A DNA stretch of 23,497 nt from JAUWKC01 sp035529895 (lineage in GTDB: Bacteria; Planctomycetota; Phycisphaerae; Sedimentisphaerales; Anaerobacaceae): contig DATKVV010000064.1 of assembly GCA_035529895.1 (NCBI GenBank), forward strand, positions 1 through 23,497, in the 5' to 3' direction. The notes beneath the pieces are model-generated. The model was not told where the DNA came from. It searched no databases and was given only the letters and a program-made list of their open reading frames with translations. The stretch's first letter is position 1. The number at the start of each line of letters is the position of its first letter. The translations under genes and the position numbers were made by a program. This document shows positions 6,920 through 16,173 of this stretch, piece by piece.

Positions 6920-8854
6920 TTATTCAGGGTTTGCTTCTGTCCTGACATCATCGAGAAGGTAAATGCTTAGCGGCACTTTGTGGTCGGCGCCCGGGGCATC
7001 TTCGACGTGTAGTCCTTTGGCGCCCGGCGCGCGGTCAACGGTTAACGGGCGAACGTCGGCCCGCCAGGGCCCTGTACGGAACACAAGCCGCTCGAGAGAC
7101 TCGACCTTTTCTGCGAATTCAATCCCTTTCCTGACTCGCTCGCCGTCGAGGTAGAGGTCATATTTCTGTTTGCCGCAATCGAGAATGAGCTTAAGGTCAT
7201 ACCACTTGTTGATTTGGGCCGGCAGGGGGTCCGGCTCGGTCCTCATTCGGTCCAGTGATATCCAGTCGGGGTCGAACCTTAGCTTCATCGGTCGATTTCC
7301 GTACCTGTCCTGAACCTCGAAGTCGAGTACGCCGTGTCCCACCTGCTCCATCAGGATGCGAAACTCGACGGTAACCTTGCGGCTTTCGGGAAACGCTCGC
7401 TGGGCCAGCGCATAGTCATAAGGCTCTTCGTCGCAAAGCCGCAGACATTTGTTATTGTCACTATGTGGGTCGCTGACAATGGAAATCGGCGCCCATTTGG
7501 GAATATGCAGGTTCCACAGTTCGAGGTCGGCCTCCGTCCCGGCGGCATTGAAGCTTTCACTGACGTGCTTATCCACCGTGCCGGTAATCGGCACGTGCGT
7601 TCGGCTGACCCAGATGTCTTCCTTGCTCATACTATACGTGTTCCACATATAATCGCCGGGCGGGTTGCCGTTGCCTTCTGCAATGCCGCGGATGTACTGC
7701 GGACCGATATTCTTGTGAATCCCTTGATATCGCATGGCAGGCACCTCGCCCTGCAGGCACAGCAGATTGTCGAATTCGTGACAGTCATCGCTGGTCATCA
7801 CCGCCATGGGAAAACGGTTCTGACGAGTGGCCGAGTGATTGTATACAAGTGCGTACCGGCCATCATTTGTCCGCTGAATCCATGTTTTGGCGCCGCAGGT
7901 CATCAGCGACTTATTATTTACAATCCTGGTCCAGGTTTTGCCATCATCGGGGCTAAGAGCCGACTTCTGGTTCTTCCATACGCCTACGACAACGCCGTCA
8001 GGTCGGTGACACCAGCTAAATGCCTTGTACGCATCATCGACACCAATAGCAAAGAACCCGTCGTTTGCCATGTCCTCTTCCTGCCACTGCAGCGTCATCA
8101 GCTTGTCGGCCAGCAGGGCTTCACAGGCCTCGATGAATCCTTTGTCGCCGCTTGTCTTGTAAAACGGATACCTGGTGTTGGTTTCATTCCAGCCTGCGTG
8201 GCGGTTATAACGAATGAAGTAGATTGGTCCGAGACTGCCGTCGTTGTATATCTCGCGCACGACTCTTCCGAGGCCCTGGCCGTTGTTGGGTCCCCTGCGC
8301 GGTGTGGGACAGAAACTGTAGAATGCCAGCGTCAGCAGCCGGCCGTTTGGGGCCGTATAGAAGCCCATCCTCTGGTGCATAACGGAAAACGTGCCGGCAG
8401 GCAGCTCGACTTCGCCAAGCTCCGGAAAGCTTCGCTTGATTTCCGGCAGCGGATATTCCGGGAATATTACCATGGGGTTCGGCCAGTCTCGACCGTTCTT
8501 TGAGGTCATCAACAGCGTCCGGCTGGGCGGAACGTGCTCTTCTTTCAAGTCGCTGAGGTACTGCAGGTAAAACTGATTGTTCCAGCAGGCCAGGTAGGGC
8601 TGGTGACTGTAGGTCCAGCCGACCATGCCGCCCTCCGGCGGATTGGTGCGGTTGGCACGGTATGCCTGGTAGCTGTGTACCCCAACGGCGTGTCGCAGCC
8701 GGCCATGGTAGAATCGCCTGTCAGTCTGCTCGGCGCCTACATACTTGACCGGCTCTGCCGCCGAGTCCTCCAGTGAAGGGGGCATCTTGGCAGCTCCGGC
8801 CGCACCAATAAGAAAACACAATGTCAATCCCAACAAAATCACTTTCGTCTTCAT
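6920..8854 (-). CDS. Exported beta-propeller glycan-active protein with C-terminal jelly roll
   Basis: A 644-aa protein with a signal peptide (1-22, ending GAAGAAK). The propeller region (about 55-425) contains GWTYSHQPYLACW (79-91), TSKNGRDW (117-124), MHQRMGFYTAPNGRL (159-173), GRVVREI, and an Asp-box-like SPDDGKTW (301-308). Annotation pipelines would probably call this a sialidase. The YxHQP and HQRM motifs recall seven-bladed propeller lyases and hydrolases such as PL24, PL25, PL42 and GH145, which act on rhamnose/uronate-containing glycans; this link is from memory and unproven. A LamG-like jelly roll follows (about 430-640), typical of carbohydrate binding. It is the simplest of three paralogues in this operon, without a PA14 module. 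GAGGAT precedes the start. Probably a periplasmic or extracellular enzyme. Confidence 0.85.
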   Translation of the reverse strand: MKTKVILLGLTLCFLIGAAGAAKMPPSLEDSAAEPVKYVGAEQTDRRFYHGRLRHAVGVHSYQAYRANRTNPPEGGMVGWTYSHQPYLACWNNQFYLQYLSDLKEEHVPPSRTLLMTSKNGRDWPNPMVIFPEYPLPEIKRSFPELGEVELPAGTFSVMHQRMGFYTAPNGRLLTLAFYSFCPTPRRGPNNGQGLGRVVREIYNDGSLGPIYFIRYNRHAGWNETNTRYPFYKTSGDKGFIEACEALLADKLMTLQWQEEDMANDGFFAIGVDDAYKAFSWCHRPDGVVVGVWKNQKSALSPDDGKTWTRIVNNKSLMTCGAKTWIQRTNDGRYALVYNHSATRQNRFPMAVMTSDDCHEFDNLLCLQGEVPAMRYQGIHKNIGPQYIRGIAEGNGNPPGDYMWNTYSMSKEDIWVSRTHVPITGTVDKHVSESFNAAGTEADLELWNLHIPKWAPISIVSDPHSDNNKCLRLCDEEPYDYALAQRAFPESRKVTVEFRILMEQVGHGVLDFEVQDRYGNRPMKLRFDPDWISLDRMRTEPDPLPAQINKWYDLKLILDCGKQKYDLYLDGERVRKGIEFAEKVESLERLVFRTGPWRADVRPLTVDRAPGAKGLHVEDAPGADHKVPLSIYLLDDVRTEANPE

Positions 8855-8925
8855 AGCATATCCTCAATTTGAACCACGACTAATTATGCTCAAGTCTGAC
8901 AACACTTTCAGGCCTGTCAATCCTG

Positions 8926-11406
8926 CTAAGAGCACGAACCTGCTTTGACGGTAATTGTTCGGAAGTTATCAATATCATATACGGCCTGTGCAACAGCTTC
9001 ATCGGGGCCCGTCAGGTCCGGCTCATTCTTGCGAAAATCGTTGGCGCCAAACCCGTACCTGCTGAAGTCTTTCATCCTCCATGTCCCCGTGCGGAAAACA
9101 ATACGCTCAACCGTTGGGGTCGCGAACCTGGATTTATATGGATTGTTGCTATTGTCAAGCGTCTCAGCAAACGTTGCGCCGGAGACAAGATTCTTGCCAT
9201 CGAGTTTCAGGTCGTACTTGCCGGCGGTCGTGTCAACATCAATATCGAGTTTGAGCCATTTCCCGGCGGTGAACGAAGCCACTTCATTCATACTGTCACC
9301 TTTGTTTGCCTTCACCTTGCCGTTCTTGCCGTCGATGATGATGCGAACCGGCCGCTGGCCTTTGTAGTTCTGTATTTCAATCTCAAGGTTGTCACGCCCG
9401 ACCTGCTGCGGCCGCAGGTCGAAGGATACCTGCACCTTTGTGGTCTCGGGAAATACCCTGACCGCGTTGGCATAGTCATAAGGGTCCTTGTCCTGCAGAC
9501 GCAGAACGTTATTGCGTTTATCCTTGACCACCCGGACCGGATTCCAGATGCCGCTGTAAATATTCCAGTTGGTGACAATGCCGCCCGGTCTCATGTCCTC
9601 AAAGTTGTCGCTGACATCTTTATCGACGGTTCCTTTGATGGGTACGGGTACGCGTGTCACGAAGATATCTTCTTTGTTCGACGAGTAAGTCAGCCACATG
9701 GCGCCGTCGGGCGGGGTACCGTTGCCCGGAATGATGCCCCGGACGTACTGGGCGCCGCCGCCGTCTTTATTTCCGCCGCCGAACCGCATCAGGGGGGTCT
9801 CGCCGTGCACGTTGAGAAAATATGTATTGAAGTTCATGCCGTCATCGCCGGTGGTAACCGACAGCGGGTGGCGCCACGTGGTATTCTCAACAGGGTTGTA
9901 CACCAGCGCGTATTTGCCGTCGGAGGTTCTCTGGCCCCATATCTTAGCGCCGCCGTAATAGATATCCTTGCCCTGACCCTGCTCACTGATCTGCCCGGGC
10001 TTCCACCTGTTAGCGACAACCATCTTCTTCCATTTCCACATGCCGACAATCCTTTTGTCGGGCAGATAGTACCAGTCGAACGCCTTGGCGTAGCGGACGT
10101 TGCCGCCGGCGAAAGCAAAGAAGCCGCCCTCATTGTCACGGTCTTCCTCATACCACTGCTGGACCATCAGCTTGTTTGCCAGAAGTCCGTCAATCGCCTT
10201 CACAAACTCCTTGTCCGGAGCCTCTTTGTAGTACGGGTAATACGGAGAATTCTCCGGGCCGTAGCCCTGGTACTTGTTGTACCTGACCCAGTAGATAGGG
10301 CCGTAATTGCCGGGTCCTTTTATTTCCCTGACCACCCTTCCGACGCCTTTGCCGTCGTTAGGTGCATTTGGCAGACCATGAAAGCCAGATGCGATTAATC
10401 GTCCGTCGGGTGCGACATACCAGTTCATGCGCTGGTGTGAAAGACTGTACTGCAGTTTGTTGTCCATTTTTCTGTTGCGGAACTTCTCAGCGGGGAAGAT
10501 TGTTTGCGGCTTATGCCAGTTTCTTCCGTCCTCGGACCATGTTATAAGAGCATAACAGGGGGGCTGGTGTTCGTGAACAGGTCCGCTTTCATAGATTACC
10601 CAAAATTTATTGTGCCAATAACAAATCATTGGCTGATGGTTGTAGGTAAAGCCGATATTCTCGAATCCGGCATCGGGATAATAGGGCACCTTTTCTGTCA
10701 CGAGGTCCGGGTGCGTTCTGTTGCAGCGGATCACCTCGAAATTATGAGCGCCCACAGCGGGTCTGAATTGACCGTCAAGATAGTCGGTATTCGCGTAGGG
10801 AGGGTCGCCCCCCGTAAAAGCAGGCAGCTCCGCGGCGAAACCCGTCGGGCCGCTGTCGCCATCCTCCGAAGGCCTCGTATCGTAGTTAAACAGTTTCGCG
10901 TCCTTTGGAAGCTTGCTCGCGTCATAGCTAATGGCCGTCAGCGGCACGACCACCTTTGGCTGCCCGGCCCATTGCCAGTAGAGACGCATCCTGGCCTGGC
11001 CGTGAAGAGATATGTAGAGAATCTCCACCGGATATTTCCTGCCCTTTTCCATAATGAATTCACCCTCCCGCGCGCCGCTCTCGTCAAGACCGTCGATTGC
11101 GACCTGCCCGTCGATGTTCAACTGAAACGAGTCCCTGACGTCCACGAAGAAATTCACCTTGCCGGTCGTCGGGCCTTCGATAAAGCCGCGCCATTTCGCC
11201 GCCCAGTCGCTGCCGCGGCTTTTGGCCCAGTCCTGGTCAAGGCTCGGCAGAATATCCACCCTTTTATCCGCGTCCGAAAAGTCCCGGCTGTTGAAATAAG
11301 TCCCCGCCAGGCCGGGTCTGAGGTCTTGGTTTGCCTGGACGCGACCCGGAAAGAATATGACGAGCACACCCAAAATCAACGGTACTGACATTGTTCTTCT
11401 GTACAT
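8926..11406 (-). CDS. Exported PA14 + beta-propeller + jelly-roll protein
   Basis: An 826-aa protein. Signal peptide 1-25 (ends GRVQA). A PA14 domain follows directly (about 32-160: GLAGTYFNS, WRGFIEGPTTGKVNF, RLYWQWAG), with a conserved tail to about residue 187 (SKLPKDAKLFNYDTRPSEDG). PA14 usually binds carbohydrate. The propeller (about 215-590) has GFTYNHQPMICYW (252-264), WSEDGRNW (290-297), SHQRMNWYVAPDGRL (323-337) and GRVVREI, matching the paralogue at 6920-8854. A LamG-like jelly roll (about 595-815) is uninterrupted here and ends with VERIVFRTGTWR and YDIDNFRT. GGAGAG lies 7 bases before the start; ATG at residue 6 is an alternative. As with its paralogues, it may be a polysaccharide lyase or glycosidase rather than a sialidase. 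Confidence 0.85.
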   Translation of the reverse strand: MYRRTMSVPLILGVLVIFFPGRVQANQDLRPGLAGTYFNSRDFSDADKRVDILPSLDQDWAKSRGSDWAAKWRGFIEGPTTGKVNFFVDVRDSFQLNIDGQVAIDGLDESGAREGEFIMEKGRKYPVEILYISLHGQARMRLYWQWAGQPKVVVPLTAISYDASKLPKDAKLFNYDTRPSEDGDSGPTGFAAELPAFTGGDPPYANTDYLDGQFRPAVGAHNFEVIRCNRTHPDLVTEKVPYYPDAGFENIGFTYNHQPMICYWHNKFWVIYESGPVHEHQPPCYALITWSEDGRNWHKPQTIFPAEKFRNRKMDNKLQYSLSHQRMNWYVAPDGRLIASGFHGLPNAPNDGKGVGRVVREIKGPGNYGPIYWVRYNKYQGYGPENSPYYPYYKEAPDKEFVKAIDGLLANKLMVQQWYEEDRDNEGGFFAFAGGNVRYAKAFDWYYLPDKRIVGMWKWKKMVVANRWKPGQISEQGQGKDIYYGGAKIWGQRTSDGKYALVYNPVENTTWRHPLSVTTGDDGMNFNTYFLNVHGETPLMRFGGGNKDGGGAQYVRGIIPGNGTPPDGAMWLTYSSNKEDIFVTRVPVPIKGTVDKDVSDNFEDMRPGGIVTNWNIYSGIWNPVRVVKDKRNNVLRLQDKDPYDYANAVRVFPETTKVQVSFDLRPQQVGRDNLEIEIQNYKGQRPVRIIIDGKNGKVKANKGDSMNEVASFTAGKWLKLDIDVDTTAGKYDLKLDGKNLVSGATFAETLDNSNNPYKSRFATPTVERIVFRTGTWRMKDFSRYGFGANDFRKNEPDLTGPDEAVAQAVYDIDNFRTITVKAGSCS

Positions 11407-11471
11407 GGCACTCTCCTTAAAAATTATGATGTCTTGTTGGTCATTAGCGACCGCAAATCAACCTTTCACTG

Positions 11472-13574
11472 CTATTGCTTCAGTTCATTAAGGTTTTCTC
11501 CGACCTTGGCGAAGGTTATTCGCTCAAAAGGCCGCTGGTTCGCGAAGTAAATCGCCATAGTATCTATATTCTTAGGCTGGTAACCGGGAACCACAACAAC
11601 ATTGTAGCTACCCTCCCCGTACAGGCTCTCCATCTTTTTTTTGTCGGATGCAATTGGCGATTTGTCCTTGTCAACGTAAGTGTGTTTTTCGTTGTTGAGG
11701 GTAACGGAAAAAGCTACCGTGTCTTCGGCAGTCCGCTCAACTGTTATGACCATAGGCGAAAACTCACCTACCGGCGTGCCGTGGCCGTTGAAGTATTCCG
11801 GAAAGCCCCAGCAGCCTCCCCAGTCAACCGGGCTGTGGCAGTTGTCCCCGTTCGGGTTCACCCTTATGGCCCACTTGTCCGCCCTCTGGTCCGTCGGGAC
11901 GTGAGGCGACAATCTCGCCTGATAACCTTTGTATCCGCAGAATATCGCGTCGTTTCGCGAGCACTGCTTGTCCATCGACAATGGGTTCCCGTTCGAATCC
12001 AGCATGGCAAGCCGCAAGTCGCCCGAACCGTACCTTTCACAAATATTTTCCACATAGGAGCCTCTGGCCTGACCCTCCCCTTTGTAGAGCCATTTGTATT
12101 CGGCCACGTCGCCCACTTCGCTTACCTTCTTTTTCGGCAGTCGCGTCAGGAGCAGGTCCCCATAAGTCGAGACCCACTCCAACTGCCCCGCCCCGTTCAG
12201 CGACAAGACATTGCGCCCTTTTATTTTTGTGTGCTTATCATAAGTGCACATCCATATACTGCCGTCAAACTCGATACCAGGCTCATCGTCCACAATTTCG
12301 AGAACGTGCCGCTTGACAGCCCCCGGCGTTGCGTTCCTGGTCTCCGACAGCGACAGAATAATTGTCTCATTTACGGAGTTTTCGCTCTCGCGGTCGTCTA
12401 TGATATCACAATGGATTTCCCTGGCAACCTCACCGGGAGCAAACTCCAAGATGCCGCCGGTCAGCCGGTAATCCTTTCCCCGCGCGGCAGTGCCGCCGAC
12501 AACCTCATATTTGACACTGACAGGGTCGGGGCAGGCATGGGCCAGCATCATTTTCACCTTTGCCGAGCCGGCATCCTCGCCGACTCTGCCGGAGTCGCTT
12601 TCGAACAGAACCTCGGGCCAGCGGTCTGTGATTGTGTATGTGTATTCCGATTTTCGGCCCAACTGTACGCCTCTTCCCCGCGCGTTGGACAAAGTCAACT
12701 TAATCGTTTCATCACGCTCGTCGGTCTTGTCATCTTCGACCGCGATGGTAATGGTCTTCTTACTCTGACCCGGCTCAAACTTCAGCGAGCCGGTCTGAAC
12801 TTCATAGTCGGCTCCGCGTCCCCTGGCCGTACCGCCCGTGACCGCATAGTCAACCGCATAGGTCTGGCCCTGAAGCGGATGTTTCAGTACCACATTCACC
12901 GCCGCAGCGCCGTCGCTTTCCGCGCCTGAAGCAGACGCACCTTCGAACTCAATAACGGGACTGGCCGGCGCGATTCGCAGATTGTCAAATACCGCCCGAC
13001 CCTTGCCGGCGCCAAGGTGAAAGCCTAACGGCGATTTCCGCCACCGGAAGCCGTAATTCGAAACCACCTCGCTGTCACCGACAAGAACAGTTACACTTGC
13101 CTGCGAGTCCTTTTCGCTGATGTCGTCGGTATCAATTTCAATACGTACTTTCTCTCCCTCATCGAACTTATTACCGATATTTAATGATTTACCATAAACA
13201 TACACCTGGTCTTCGGTGGGGCGGTTGTCCGCATATACAACAACCGCGACCGCCGCGTTTTCTACCTCACCCGAGCCAATGGCTATAATTGCGCGGTCAT
13301 CGCGTATCTCGACCACGTCGACCTCAATAAAAAAACCGCCCGCTGAATTGATTTCGGAAGCCCGTTGTGCCCGAGCAAAAGCCACATCAAGTTTCGGCGT
13401 CTTATTGCCCGGCACAATAAACTGCCCCCGGCAGGCATAGTCATCCCACCAGCGCGCCGGCGCCCAGCTTCCGCTCTGCGCGCCGCTGAAATCGTCAAAC
13501 AGCTCCCCCAGCGTAACAGTCGGTGCGCCAAATAGCACAGCAACACAGACAAAAAATAATATGGTCCTTAACAT
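11472..13574 (-). CDS. Exported Calx-beta protein with two jelly-roll-like regions
   Basis: A 700-aa protein with a signal peptide (1-23). Residues 25-203 look like a LamG-type jelly roll (FDDFSG at the start, AVFDNLRIAP at the end). Two tandem Calx-beta domains follow: about 207-317 (VDYAVTGGTARGRGADY ... LKFEPGQSKKTITI ... DERDETIKLTLSNA) and about 320-430 (VKYEVVGGTAARGKDY ... LEFAPGEVAREIHCDI ... NETIILSLS). Calx-beta folds commonly bind calcium and act in adhesion or as spacers. The last 260 residues (435-695) are an unrecognised beta-rich domain with at least six cysteines (443, 512, 538, 546, 579, 588), suggesting disulfides outside the cytoplasm. No catalytic signature is visible, so it is probably a binding or structural surface protein of this locus. 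AAAGGA precedes the start; the flanking gaps are 69 and 65 bp. Confidence 0.8.
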   Translation of the reverse strand: MLRTILFFVCVAVLFGAPTVTLGELFDDFSGAQSGSWAPARWWDDYACRGQFIVPGNKTPKLDVAFARAQRASEINSAGGFFIEVDVVEIRDDRAIIAIGSGEVENAAVAVVVYADNRPTEDQVYVYGKSLNIGNKFDEGEKVRIEIDTDDISEKDSQASVTVLVGDSEVVSNYGFRWRKSPLGFHLGAGKGRAVFDNLRIAPASPVIEFEGASASGAESDGAAAVNVVLKHPLQGQTYAVDYAVTGGTARGRGADYEVQTGSLKFEPGQSKKTITIAVEDDKTDERDETIKLTLSNARGRGVQLGRKSEYTYTITDRWPEVLFESDSGRVGEDAGSAKVKMMLAHACPDPVSVKYEVVGGTAARGKDYRLTGGILEFAPGEVAREIHCDIIDDRESENSVNETIILSLSETRNATPGAVKRHVLEIVDDEPGIEFDGSIWMCTYDKHTKIKGRNVLSLNGAGQLEWVSTYGDLLLTRLPKKKVSEVGDVAEYKWLYKGEGQARGSYVENICERYGSGDLRLAMLDSNGNPLSMDKQCSRNDAIFCGYKGYQARLSPHVPTDQRADKWAIRVNPNGDNCHSPVDWGGCWGFPEYFNGHGTPVGEFSPMVITVERTAEDTVAFSVTLNNEKHTYVDKDKSPIASDKKKMESLYGEGSYNVVVVPGYQPKNIDTMAIYFANQRPFERITFAKVGENLNELKQ

Positions 13575-13643
13575 CTTAGTTTTCCTTTAAAGTCTCCGAT
13601 TTTTTCAATAGCTCCTAATACATGCCCAAATTGTGGTAACATA

Positions 13644-16145
13644 CTATTGTCTCTGATGCAAATTCTCGGTCATCACGTCGTCGATGCGGTAGGAGACCTT
13701 CGGCAATGGCTCTTCCGTGTTCGGCAGGTCCTGCCTGGAGACCATACTGCGATACTTGACCGTCTTGCTGCCCGTGCGGAAGGAAAGGGCATACACCATA
13801 GAGGACGGTTCCGCGAACCTGGCGTCTTTCAAGACCTCCCGGCCGTTCACGTCGAGAGTGTACCTGCCGGTCGCGCAATCAGCACGGATTCTAAACGTCT
13901 GCCAGACGTCGGCTTTGTAAGGCATGATGTCAACATTTGGTGTTATCTCGCCATCTGAAAAACGTTGATTAAAGTCAAAAACCCTGTAGTCTCTCGGCAG
14001 GGTGCTCGGGTCGTGGCTCAATGCTGCGGCCGGCACGAGGGTTTTTGTCCGGCCCTGCCACTGCCAGAAAAGGCGAAGCGCAGCCTTACCGTCGGACGAT
14101 GCGAATTCCAGTATGGTCGGCATTTTGCGGCCGTTCCGCATGGTGACTTTGCCCGAGCGCTGCCCGTCTTTCGAGAGCCCGTCGATGACGAGCGTGTCCC
14201 CGATTGTGAGGCGCAGCCCATCGGAGGCTTCAGCAACAAAAGTCACCTCGCCATCATAGGGGCCCTGGATAAAACCGGTCCACCTGGCGCTCCAGGTCTG
14301 GCCCCGGCTCCTGCCCCAGTTCTGGTCAACATTCAGCAGGAAATCAACACTATCCTCGGGGTCATCAAAACCCACGTTGTTGAAATAAGTGCCGACAAGG
14401 CCCGAACCGGGTTGTTGTCTCGCCGTTTCAGATTGCTCTGGTTCTTGTCCCTTGACGGCCTGTATCTGTCCCCGGTCGTTGAGTACGACACGCACCGGAC
14501 GCGTGCCTGAATCACCCATAAGCTCGATGTTGAGCTGTCCGCGGTCGGCCTGCCGGGCGTTCACCCTGAACGACACTTCCACCGTCCTGCAGGACGCAAA
14601 GGTGCGGATAGCGCGGGCGTAGTCAGTCGGCTCACGGTCCTCCAGTTCGAGACACCTGTTGGCTGTTCGCGGCTCTGAAGCTATGCGTACCGGCGCCCAG
14701 AGCGGCGAGTACGTGTTCCAGCCGGGGACCCGGGGGCCGGGAGCAATGTCGTCGAAGGTATCATGGACCGGCTCCTTGGTTCCAGCGACAATAGGTACGG
14801 GAATCCGGCTGACCCAGATGTCCTCCTTGTTCACGCTGTAGATGACCCAGATGGAGTTCTTGTCCAGGCTCGGGGCGTCGCCCCCCCATTCGGCGACCCC
14901 ACGAAGGTACTGCGGGCCGCCGCCCTTGGCTCTGCCCTCGTAGCGCTGGGGCGACACCTCACCGTGGATTACTCGCATGTCGCCAAAGGTAATGCCGTCA
15001 TCGCTGGTGGTAACCGCCATAGGATAGCGCTGACTCCGCTGGGGGATATAAATCATTGCGTACCGGCCGTCAGGCGTCTTCTGGGCCCACAGCTTTCCGC
15101 TGCCGCCCACGACTCCTTTGGGGATGACCGGCAGGGACCAGGTTTTGCCCTCGTCGGTCGATTGTGTCACAAAGCCCATCTTGCACAGACCCACCAGGGT
15201 ACCGTCCTTGCGGTGGAAGAAACACAGGGCCTTGCCGAATACCCAAAAGTCGCCCACCCCGCCGATGCTGCCGCCGGGCCAGTTCTTTTCGTCATGCCAT
15301 TTCATCCGGTTCTGACCCAGAAGCACACCGTAGTCCGCCTGTTCGAGCAGGGGCCTATTGTTGGCTGCCTCACGGCAGGCCTGCACAAAACCCTCGTCTT
15401 TGCTCTGCTCGAAAGAAGGCGGATGACCCGGCCCGGGCTTGATTAACGTATAGACCTCGCCCAGCTTATGGTCGGCTGTTATCTCGCGAACCAGCAATGT
15501 CTCTTTCCTGGCTTCAAGGATATCGTCGGTCGGGTAGAAGCCGGCTGCAAAGACGAGCATACGGCCGTTGCTCGAATGGAAAAAATAGAAACGAGAGTTG
15601 TACGCTTTGTTGAAAGGATACAGGTCCCTGGCTTGCGACCAGTGAAATCCGTCGCTGCTGGTGGAATACACAACGTGGCAGGGAGGGATGTCTTCGTCCT
15701 TGTGGGTCATGTCCCAGACAGCGTAGAGTCTTCCCTTCCAACAGCCGATGCCCGGGTGGTGCTGATAGGTCCAGCCCGCTTTGTTCTCCTCGGCCGGCAG
15801 CAGATTCGGTGCGTGCTTGCGGTTGGCCCGGCTGACCTGGATGTTCTGAACGCCCGGACTGTACATAAGATGCCCGTCTGGCGCCCAGCGGTCGGCCAGG
15901 CCGGGACCCAAGTATTGCAGGGGCAGCTCAGCGCTGCCCGGTACGGGCCGGCCAGCCCGACTCACCGGCAAGATATGACCGTCATCGATTCCCGTAACAT
16001 AAGCTGCAACAAACTCATGTTGCGCAGCTTCCTGAACAACCGACGGAAGACTCGAAATTGAAAGAGCTTCGGTAGCATGGACAAGGTTCGATGTCTGTGG
16101 CACGCAAACACAAAGCAATATGATTTGTGCCATCCTCTTACTCAT
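13644..16145 (-). CDS. Exported beta-propeller protein with PA14 nested inside its jelly roll
   Basis: An 833-aa protein with a signal peptide (1-24, ends NLVHA). The propeller (about 95-455) is paralogous to the two genes downstream (GWTYQHHPGIGCW at 124-136, STSSDGFHW at 161-169, STDEGKTW at 329-336, NKEDIWVSRIPVPI at 439-452), but the HQRM segment found in the paralogues is missing here (FFHSSNGRML, 188-197). The first half of the jelly roll (about 460-567) is interrupted by a PA14 module (about 582-710: GLVGTYFNN, WTGFIQGPYDGEVTF, RLFWQWQG) plus its tail (to about 737), after which the jelly roll resumes (IMPYKADVWQT to the end). Loss of HQRM suggests altered or lost catalysis, so a binding role is possible. 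AAAGGA precedes the start; it lies 28 bp after the phosphatase-like gene, the tightest gap in the operon. Confidence 0.85.
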   Translation of the reverse strand: MSKRMAQIILLCVCVPQTSNLVHATEALSISSLPSVVQEAAQHEFVAAYVTGIDDGHILPVSRAGRPVPGSAELPLQYLGPGLADRWAPDGHLMYSPGVQNIQVSRANRKHAPNLLPAEENKAGWTYQHHPGIGCWKGRLYAVWDMTHKDEDIPPCHVVYSTSSDGFHWSQARDLYPFNKAYNSRFYFFHSSNGRMLVFAAGFYPTDDILEARKETLLVREITADHKLGEVYTLIKPGPGHPPSFEQSKDEGFVQACREAANNRPLLEQADYGVLLGQNRMKWHDEKNWPGGSIGGVGDFWVFGKALCFFHRKDGTLVGLCKMGFVTQSTDEGKTWSLPVIPKGVVGGSGKLWAQKTPDGRYAMIYIPQRSQRYPMAVTTSDDGITFGDMRVIHGEVSPQRYEGRAKGGGPQYLRGVAEWGGDAPSLDKNSIWVIYSVNKEDIWVSRIPVPIVAGTKEPVHDTFDDIAPGPRVPGWNTYSPLWAPVRIASEPRTANRCLELEDREPTDYARAIRTFASCRTVEVSFRVNARQADRGQLNIELMGDSGTRPVRVVLNDRGQIQAVKGQEPEQSETARQQPGSGLVGTYFNNVGFDDPEDSVDFLLNVDQNWGRSRGQTWSARWTGFIQGPYDGEVTFVAEASDGLRLTIGDTLVIDGLSKDGQRSGKVTMRNGRKMPTILEFASSDGKAALRLFWQWQGRTKTLVPAAALSHDPSTLPRDYRVFDFNQRFSDGEITPNVDIMPYKADVWQTFRIRADCATGRYTLDVNGREVLKDARFAEPSSMVYALSFRTGSKTVKYRSMVSRQDLPNTEEPLPKVSYRIDDVMTENLHQRQ

Positions 16146-16173
16146 ACCGTTTTCCTTTGGAAGTTATTAATTG

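Noticed and set aside
7334..8503. 389-codon plus-strand frame opposite the 644-aa propeller gene, and similar ones at 9805-10398, 10504-11388, 14763-15446 and 19731-20747
   Set aside because: All mirror well-supported minus-strand genes in the complementary frame. None has a domain or operon context of its own.
11475..12929. 484-codon open frame on the plus strand opposite the Calx-beta gene
   Set aside because: It is antisense to a gene with clear domains, a signal peptide and a ribosome site. Its translation shows no recognisable domain.
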